Assembly: GCA_947034895.1 (NCBI GenBank)
Contig: OX344762.1
Location: 88,406,981 to 88,470,980, forward strand
Origin: Rhytidiadelphus loreus
Lineage: Eukaryota > Streptophyta > Bryopsida > Hypnales > Hylocomiaceae
Direction of reading: 5' to 3'
DNA: 64,000 nt
The notes beneath the pieces are model-generated. The model was not told the origin of the DNA and ran no database searches. It saw nothing but the letters and a program-made list of their open reading frames with translations. Both the position numbers and the translations under genes were made by a program. The first letter of the stretch is position 1; every line of letters starts with the position of its first letter. Shown in pieces: positions 56,836 through 64,000 of the stretch.

Positions 56836-57453
56836 TTCAATTCCACCATCCTCTGCGATGTACCCTTCATCGTATACTCTTCATGTTATGGCTCCGCATA
56901 TGCCTACGCATGGTTCTTCCCACAAGGATGATGGTCTTTCAATTGGCTCAAGAACGGGGTGACTAGATAGAGAGCCGTCTTTGAATGCAGACAAACCATG
57001 GCAAAATGTGTGATGGGAACCAACTGTAGTGCATCATGTAGGAACGGAATTTCTTACTGAGAGTCATAACATATTGAAAGTCATTTCAAGAAAGAAGTCC
57101 AGGAACCTATAACCAAACTCGACCTAAAATCTCCAATATAGGAAAGAAATACCCTATACAGCCAAAGATGCAAAGCCATTTCTATGTAGATTTGGGAATT
57201 TTTTACTGTTAGCCACTTACACCTTCTTCACCAAGCACTTGGAGAATGAGAAGTTGGTGAGGGTTTGGAGGAGCCAATGGGAAGTCGCAGTGGTGTGACA
57301 CCCCTAAAAGATGTATTGACAGTGGAGAATGAAAAAAATGGAGAACAATGAAGAACTTAAACATAAGATTAGATGTAAGATTGGAGGTAATTATTGGGAA
57401 CAACTAATGTGAAAGTAGTAGTGGAAAGGTGAAGGTGTAGAGGATACATGAAT
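56836..57453. other. Unassigned stretch after block 2
   Basis: No gene or bounded repeat recognised. Confidence 0.45.
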
Positions 57454-57541
57454 ATACTTAGTTGGATATATCTTTTGCACTCCCAATCTTCACCTTCAAA
57501 GGTGAAGACTGGGAGTGCAAAAGATATATCCAACTAAGTAT
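57454..57541. repeat. Perfect-class hairpin with 43-bp arms and 2-nt loop
   Basis: The left arm (57454-57496) begins ATACTTAGTTGGATATATCT and the right arm (57499-57541) is its reverse complement with one mismatch (AATCTT against AGTCTT). The loop is two bases. It could be a young MITE or inverted duplication, or a hairpin that yields small RNAs. I see no target duplication that decides this. Confidence 0.93.
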
Positions 57542-58542
57542 CTTCAGCAGTAGATGGCCAACATCAAGCCAACCCTAAACCGCCACGTTTCTGTTCTCTA
57601 TTCTTCAATTGCCAGGTGAAGAAGGTGCGACTACCCCTACTATCTTGAAAAAAAACTATTTGTGTCACTAACCTCTTGTGAATTCATAACCCCGAAATAA
57701 AATAGTGGTTATTACGTGATACATAATTTTCATGTAGATATCACCAAGTATCACCCAAATATGACCTGAGTATTGAATCTACTTCTCCATTCCTTGAGTT
57801 TTATCGCAGGAATCTTGAACTGAGTAAACTCTCAGAGATTGACAAAGGATCGGAGATAGTACGCAATGAATATATACAGCGAAAATCCCATCTAGCTAGC
57901 TAGGGACAGTGATGTTTGAAGTGAATTGACAGCTGATATGGAGAGAGTCCTTGAGCAGAGATTGAGTTCGTAGCCATCCCGGAAGAAATGTACCCACTAA
58001 ATTCTTTTCGGTGAAGTTTTGCCAGAATTTAACCGCATTTAGGGCCCAGCTACTTCAATTCTAAGAAAATTGGTTGGAAAATGGATGAAATCGTCAAATA
58101 TTCCTCAAAAAAATACTAGCTTTGCCAACAATAGGATGAATTTAGTAATACTAATCATCAATTTGTGGAATGATCGTATTCGTTTTTCCCTTCCCTGCAA
58201 GCATGCATTCCAGGGCTCAAGTCGCTCTACCAACACAAAAACCAAAAACTTGGCTGAAGAGTACGATCAATCCACGGTAGTCAATTGGTGTCCAGTGATG
58301 ATAGAATAGGATATAAACTATCCACGAGGAATGGATTGGAATGAATTCTCCTATAGGATTATTAGTAATCTTTGGGAATTAGTATATAATTATCCCTTAG
58401 CTTGCCACTGCCGTGGCTCGATTGGAGTTTATTTCTCATAATGTTCCAAGCTCTCCTTTAATTTCATGTTACGTACCACAGCTCATTACGTGATTACTTA
58501 ATTACATCCATGTCTGTGACGTGGTGTCACAGACGAACAGAT
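57542..58542. other. Unassigned stretch before the copine/kinase pseudogene
   Basis: No gene recognised. The short frame at 58070-58309 has no motif. Confidence 0.4.
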
Positions 58543-58830
58543 CCAATCTGAAGTTGAGGAAGCGACGTACTGCGGAGGCCATCGTCGTTGCAAACCACTC
58601 TGCATTGTGCATAATTCTTGTCGGCGTGGGTGACGGACCGAAGGAACTGATGCGCCGCTTTCATGATTCCTTGCCCACTCACGTGTTCGAACTTCACCGA
58701 GATCATTCAAGCAGGGAAACGCCTTTTCCTACATTAAGGACTCGGAATATGCAACGCAAGCACTCATGGAATTAAGTTCCTCCACAGCTCAAGAAAATGC
58801 GGGAGTTCGGTATAAGTCCGAAGTCGCAAG
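58543..58830 (+). pseudogene. Copine/RGLG-type vWA domain fragment, frameshifted
   Basis: The plus strand reads TAEAIVVANHSALCIILVGV, then GDGPKELMRRFHDSLPTHVF, then NFTEIIQAG in the next frame, and YATQALMELSSS in a third. The order matches the C-terminal half of copine-like vWA domains in plant RGLG E3 ligases (the AI--AS--PLSIILVGVGDGPW--M--FDD--P-R-FDNFQFVNFTEI block followed by ALMEIP). Two frame changes show it is broken. The N-terminal metal-binding half and the C-terminal RING are not present. It is followed directly, on the same strand, by a kinase fragment. Confidence 0.75.
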
Positions 58831-58884
58831 CCCACTAGGGTCGAGCCTTTGCCACTGCCCCGCGGGCCGCCAATGCCTGCCACG

Positions 58885-59885
58885 ACCCCTGTCCACCAAT
58901 TTACTGTGCAAGAGATCAATGTAGCTATTGGGTCAGGCCGCATTCCCTTGGGGAAGTGTAGGGCGGATTTCGTCAAATCTTAACTTCGCGGTGTGCTGCA
59001 TTCCAATCAAACCAGAATTGCAGTGAAGTGAAGCAGCTGGTGCTCAATACAAGGGAAATGGTGTCCTTCCGGGCCGAGCTGAAAACACTGAAAAAGGCTC
59101 GCCACAAATTAAAAATTGATTACTTTGCTTGGGTTCAGTGAAACAGCTAGATGACAGTTTATGGCTGATGTATGAATTTATGCCAAACTTGTCGCTCGAG
59201 ACATGAATTTATGTTATGGATCGATGGAGAAAATCGGCCTTCGAGGAGATTTTGAAGTGGCCACAAAGGCTTCAAGTCATCTAAGGGATTGTGTGCAGCG
59301 TTGCTATACTTGCATTTTCAGTGCATTGACAGGCGGCCCATCCTTCATCTTGACATCAAGCCAGCTAACTACCTGTTGAGTGATTCCTTTGAAGCCAAGC
59401 TTGCAAATTTTAGCTTGGCAAGGATCATTTCCGAAGACAACCACAACACGGTACTACTACTACTACTACGTTGCTATATCACCCAGCTTTTTCGCATCTA
59501 AGGGATGATTCACATGCATGCGCTTTCTTCAATTCTGTTTATGATTGCTTCATATGTACATGACAGTGTTTATTTATAAGGTTGAATTTTCAGACTTATA
59601 CTTTCCGTGGAGGGGGAACATTTGAATACATGGCTCCCGAGGTTCCCTTGGGAATAAACTCCGTGCTCGATCTGGTCAGATGTTTACAGTTTCGTCGTTG
59701 TATTGCTGGAGATTGTTCGAGGACGAAGAACTCGTCAGTGGCGCCGGCAACGCGGGCGACAACGCGAGTTTCCGTTTTTCCACGACTGGCACATGGACGC
59801 CGATCGAGACGCCCGGATCTTTGAGGAGCTGGATTCCTCAATTGCTGGTTTTCATCAGAAGACGGCTGAAAATTTGATAAGAGTT
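58885..59885 (+). pseudogene. Receptor-like / cytoplasmic protein kinase pseudogene
   Basis: Fragments in varying frames follow the kinase order: QFTVQEINVAIGSG and LGK (glycine loop), RIAVK with the ATP-binding Lys, EMVSFRAELKTLKKARHK with the alpha-C Glu, DDSLWLMYEFMPNLSLET, ALLYLHFQC, then HLDIKPANYLLSD (catalytic loop, 59340s), ANFSLAR where DFG is expected, GGTFEYMAPEV, and VLEIVRGRRTR. The loop has HLD where receptor-like kinases often have H-D, and DFG has become NFS. At least one insertion (59460-59590, intron-like) and several stops interrupt it. The composition (LHLDIKP, YMAPE) is that of plant receptor-like kinases. It cannot be active. Confidence 0.82.
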
Positions 59886-60270
59886 GCTGGTTTCCACTCG
59901 TAAATCAGCCATTCAATGGAGTATGCTGGTAATGGAGTTGATCGAATGGCTGGTTTACAGACGGTTCAAATCCCTGTTAATCACAAAATCATACTGAGAT
60001 TTCACTGTAAGTGAATCACACGGTACATCATATCAGAAAATTGAGTGCTCACAATATCCATTCTGCTCTCAATATTGAGAGAGTTGTTCCACCAATTGTG
60101 CATGAAACTGTCAGAAAATAACCTACAATCAGCACACTAAGAAAACTAAAATACATACCAAGTTATCGAAAATAATCACTAGGTAGGACCTACCATTGAG
60201 TCGCAGGCGGTGAGGTTGGTACTGACCTACGATTATTTTTGATGACTTGGCCTACTTTGCAATTACCAAA
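59886..60270. other. Unassigned stretch
   Basis: I see nothing beyond a short run near 60180-60250 with an imperfect inverted repeat (AGGTAGGACCTACC). Confidence 0.4.
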
Positions 60271-60585
60271 CATAATCTCAATGTAGGAGAGTTGAGATTT
60301 TTGACTTCGTTAATTGCTTAACCAATCAGAACATGCCACAACAACGAAACTCTCATGCATTGAGATTATGTTAGGTGCACGGTTAGGTGGATCCGTATTC
60401 ACTAAGTTAATATATATACCAGTTGGTAGTAGTAGTAGTAGAGATTTCTCTCACTAACAAACCAATGAAATTTCTACTTCATATCCACTTTGGTGAAAAT
60501 TTGCACATCTTAATCTACCTTTCTTTAACCAATCAAAGTATGCCACGATGGCAAAACTCTCCTACATTGAGATTATGGCATTGTA
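60271..60585. repeat. Three copies of a CATAATCTCAAT(G)-type repeat in mixed orientation
   Basis: CATAATCTCAATGTAGGAGA (60271) is repeated inverted as CTCATGCATTGAGATTATG (about 60354-60372) and as CTCCTACATTGAGATTATGG (about 60560-60580). AACCAATCA(G/A)A-(A/C)ATGCCAC(A/G)A also occurs twice. The first and second could be the ends of a short MITE of about 100 bp, the third part of another copy. Confidence 0.65.
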
Positions 60586-61956
60586 AATCACCAATGTCAA
60601 ATCCAAACCATGCACATCCTTTTTCTTTTTTTGACACAAAAGTGAAAGTGAATTCATTGCAAGAGAAAAATACAAGCCTAAAATTGGATTGAGGAGTCAG
60701 AGAAAGAGACACCTAGACAAAGACCCTAAAATAAAAGCATGACTTCAAATCATCCATGGACATCCTTTGAGTTTCACTTGAGACTAAAAAAAGGCAAAAA
60801 CTTAAAGGAAGTTCTAGCTTTGGAAGAACATTGGGGACATTTTGTGTCCATTGGATGATTTAAGGGAGGCCTATTGGATGGATAACAACATGGTTTCCAA
60901 AATGCAAAAATCCATTTTGGTTAAAGACGAACTTTAGGGTTTTACTTGATAGTATAGATTGTGCATAACCTCTTCCTGTCAACTTCCAAAATCATCTTCT
61001 TAGAATCCACGAAGTCTTGTGACTCCAACCAATGTCTTTGCTTTAGCATAGCATCTCTAGTTTTATATGCCAAAAGTTTTTGCACACTCAATGGGACAAA
61101 TGGAAGAAAAACAAGACAAATACTTCAAAATAATGTTCAAATATATTCAGAGAATATGCAAAATAGTGACCATTGAATGACCAATAATGGTATCATTTCA
61201 CTTGGTAGTCAAAAGTGGATGATTGAATGGTGACTAAATAAATATAAATCATATGGAAGACATGGCAAAACCAAAGTGAATATTTTCTTAAAGTGTAGCA
61301 ACTTTTGAAAACAATATCTTCAAAATAAGAAAATATCCATAAAAGAGCATTGTTTCAAAATATGAGTTATAAGTCTTTCACCAAAAGTAAGTTAGTTGGA
61401 TTCTTATAACAAGTTGTACATATGATTGATGGAAATTTATTCTACACTCTACTTGTGATTGGTCCATTAACTATTTGTGAAACACAATAGTTATGTGTAG
61501 TTGGGTAAAGAAATTTATGTTGAAGTGCTCTTAAAAAATTGTAGATTGTAGTTTATAGTCCAGTACTATGCTAATTTAGCAATTGTAATCTCACAAAGCC
61601 TATCAGTGTTTTTACATCCTCTAGACTTAAGATTCAATCCTTTCACCACATTTTAAGATTGAAGTGCCAATCTAGACTTAGACTCTTAATTAAAGATAAA
61701 AAAGAAAACATGCACATATATTTATATGCAAAATACACAAAGTACTAATTGATGTGCAAGCTTATGCATTGTTTTCTCTACACACTAAGGTTAGCCTCAA
61801 CTACAAGAAAGAGCACCAAATAAACTTGTCCATGATCCTATTGGTTCTCTTAAGCATGCTTGTACTAAAATATTCACACCCCTATTTATTACTACCCAAA
61901 ATGTGACACCTACTTTTGACCTAAAAGCAACACTAAGGCATATAACCTAATTAATA
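60586..61956. other. AT-rich stretch, no gene recognised
   Basis: Only short frames without motifs. Confidence 0.45.
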
Positions 61957-62170
61957 GTGAAATTAGGTTTCTCCATACTAATTTCTCCACATTTGACACT
62001 AAATAAATATTTTCAGTTATTGTACAATAACGCACCACTTTTGAATTAGATCTTGTTGTAATTGGGACTCATGAACCTCCATGTGTACAAATGGAAATAT
62101 TTTTAGAAATATTTGTTGACTTTGATGGCTTCTAAAGTAACTTTCTTGATGTAAGGCAACCTAATTTCAC
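61957..62170. mobile_element. MITE with GTGAAATTAGGTT termini and TA flanks (214 bp)
   Basis: The left end GTGAAATTAGGTTTC and the right end GTGAAATTAGGTTGC (minus strand) form inverted repeats. TA lies directly outside both ends, as after insertion of a Tc1/mariner- or Stowaway-like element. A second copy follows at 62470-62721. Confidence 0.8.
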
Positions 62171-62469
62171 TACTTTTTTGTAAATATTGATGATGCAAAT
62201 TGTGCACAATGAGAACATTTGAACATGAGAGCCTAACTTAGAACCTAATGTCAACTTTTAGTACACTTACAAATAATCAACTTTGAAGTTTCATAACTTA
62301 TTCGAATGGTCCAAATATCGCATATTAAAGTACATTAGAAATCCACTTTCACTAGCCAATAAGATCCAAAAAATAATAATTCATATTTCATTAATGTAAG
62401 TGTAATCAATTACTATTACCATAGAGTCAATTTACAGGTACAAAGATATGTTAGTACCTACACTAAATA

Positions 62470-62721
62470 GTGAAATTCGGTTGCCCCACACTAACTTCTC
62501 AACATTTGACACTACATAAATATTTATTAATATTGATCAAGAATGCACTACTAACTTCTGAATTAAGGTTTGTTATAACTGGAACTCATAAACTTCTGTG
62601 TGTGCAAATGGAAACATCTGAAAAAATGTATGTAAGTTGACTTAATTTGATGTCTTGTAAAGTAACGTTCTTGGGGTAACTAAAGGAAGGCAACCCAATT
62701 ATTCAAGCAACCTAATTTCAC
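62470..62721. mobile_element. Second copy of the GTGAAATT MITE (252 bp)
   Basis: The left end is GTGAAATTCGGTTGCC and the right end GTGAAATTAGGTTGC (minus strand). The left flank is TA and the right flank TG. The interior aligns with the first copy (ACATTTGACACTA(A/C)ATAAATAT, then TG(A/T)CTTTGATG-type and GTAACTTTCTTG-type segments) but carries a short extra piece near 62665-62705. Confidence 0.8.
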
Positions 62722-62985
62722 TGTTTAGCGTACCTTCATTCGCTTACTTTCCACTTCCCTTTGCCAGCTAATCCAGCTCCTCTGCAGCAGTTGCAAATCG
62801 CTCTTCTAGCTGTCACCTTTTGTTTTTGTTGTTTTAAAACATTCTCTTGTTGTCATCAAAAACCAACATGACCATACGACAATACCTGGTCCGTTGCATT
62901 TGTTTTCTCTTTTTCCACCTTGTACCAAAGGATCCATGGAAGGCCAGAAATTGATATGAATGTAAGGAAAAGGAAGGTATCTTAA

Positions 62986-63211
62986 CCCTTGAACAACGAG
63001 CTGATCACCATAGAAATCATCTGTTTTTGTACAGTGTGCATTGTTGGCTTAAAATAATGCAAAAGCACTCATTGGAAGTCAAACTACTGTAGAAGACCTT
63101 ATCTTTTCACACCAAAATTGGAGGATGACTAATTGCACTTCTATCTTGCATGGGTGACATTTTTTTTGTCATTCATCGGTCGAAAAATGTCCTTGATGTC
63201 GTTTATGAGAT
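62986..63211. mobile_element. Diverged copy of the 222-bp TTAA MITE
   Basis: The left end is TTAA then CCCTTGAACAACGAGC. The interior matches 1389-1610 (GCAAAAGCACTCATTGGAAG against GCAAAAGCATTCATTGGAAG, then AGAAGACCTT, TTTTCACA, and ATGTCCTTGATGTCGTTTA against CGTCCTCCTCGACGTTTA). The right terminus is diverged. Confidence 0.6.
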
Positions 63212-64000
63212 AAGTAAATTATACCCAAAACCAACACACAACACATCCAAAACCCCACCACTCTCTGTCCTGTTCCTGTACATTTGATGCCCTTTAATGT
63301 AAAATTCATGTAGACAGTTGTCAGTTTTCTATTGGTTTGTTGGTTTTTAAGTATACAGTACGTACCTTGAATGGGTGGTGAAGGTGTGAGGTAGATGTAA
63401 AGCAGCAGTGTCAGTGTTTGGGAAATTTTTGGAGTTCTTCCGGTCTATTTCTTGGCCTTCCAAAGAAATGGATCAGGTTCTCTTCAATGGTCACCAATTG
63501 CATCTTCTCATCTGCAAAATCTATAGGTTAATTTTCTGCAATATTAATTTCTCACCAGTCAATTTTCTCCAAACTCAAATCGACACTGGCTGAAAAACCA
63601 ATTCAAAACTGAAAGTACAAATGAATATTGCATCATTGGTTTAGGAATAGGATCCTTCCCGTATTAGGTGAGATTTTGCAATGTATTTAGTCATGGTTGG
63701 GATTGACATTTTCAATTTGGTCAATGCGGATGCCAAGGATTTGTGTATTGAAGCTTCAATGTCTTCTCCTTGCTCTTTATGGTTTTTGATAGTCCAAAGT
63801 TTGCTTTTTTATTTTGAAATTTGTTTTTCTACACTCGTTGTTGTAAACTAATCCATTTCTGAATGTTTTGTTCCAATGAATCTATACAAAGATTGGAACC
63901 TTTCATTCAATTTTGTATGGTGCACTTTGAATTTTGCAACTTCCTTTTGCGAGCTTTAGATGTTGATGTTTAGATGAAGGTGAAGGTCCTTCACGAATTG
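63212..64000. other. Unassigned stretch to the end of the window
   Basis: No gene recognised. The frame at 63408-63593 has no motif. Confidence 0.4.

Overview
The window looks like nuclear DNA of a land plant or a close streptophyte relative. It is AT-rich and intron-rich, and it holds a plastid fibrillin gene with a transit-peptide-like N terminus, an interstitial plant telomere repeat (CCCTAAA), Ty1-copia remnants, and CACTA and hAT transposons. I cannot name the species. The repeat-rich, gene-poor layout and the bacterial-type clavaminate-synthase/asparagine-oxygenase-like genes would suit a seed-free plant such as a bryophyte, fern or lycophyte, but that is inference.

Only three genes look intact. 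One is a minus-strand FBN6-type plastid fibrillin (27037-28621, four exons, 221 aa). The other two are paralogous Fe(II)/2-oxoglutarate dioxygenases of the clavaminate synthase / L-asparagine oxygenase family (38218-41130 and 53437-55877). Each has two exons and 355 aa, and they lie in direct orientation inside duplicated blocks of about 3.7-4 kb. A 29-codon C-terminal scrap of a third paralogue lies head-to-head with the fibrillin at 28951-29037. Pseudogenes include a multi-exon DNA-transposase-like gene (7100-11221, minus), a copine/RGLG-type vWA fragment followed by a receptor-like-kinase fragment (58543-59885), and a split copia RNase H region (47350-50410). An unrecognised plus-strand two-exon coding candidate lies at 5404-6993.

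The rest is mostly mobile DNA, and several elements can be bounded to the base. An hAT-type element with an 8-bp target duplication (11586-16945) has arms built from inverted arrays of repeats. A CACTA element with 3-bp duplications (20449-25824) has inverted subterminal TGCAACT arrays and a decayed transposase. A 1057-bp long-TIR element (30219-31275) has 10-bp duplications and a 29-bp-arm perfect palindrome in it. A recurring family of TTAA-flanked elements begins roughly C(C/T)C(C/T)TAA. One TTAA element sits in the intron of dioxygenase copy 1 and is absent at the matching place in copy 2, where a single TTAA remains: a natural empty site. Smaller MITE families lie around 11.3, 37.3, 55.1 and 62 kb.

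Layout: 0-3.3 kb TTAA element; 3.3-11.5 kb unrecognised gene and transposase pseudogene; 11.6-16.9 kb hAT; 17-20.4 kb no clear gene; 20.4-25.8 kb CACTA; 27-29 kb fibrillin plus dioxygenase scrap; 29-37.8 kb repeats; 37.8-41.9 kb dioxygenase 1; 42-53 kb copia and other repeats; 53-56.9 kb dioxygenase 2; 57.4-60 kb hairpin and copine/kinase pseudogene; 60-64 kb MITEs. All boundaries and homology calls come from reading the sequence by eye, without database searches.
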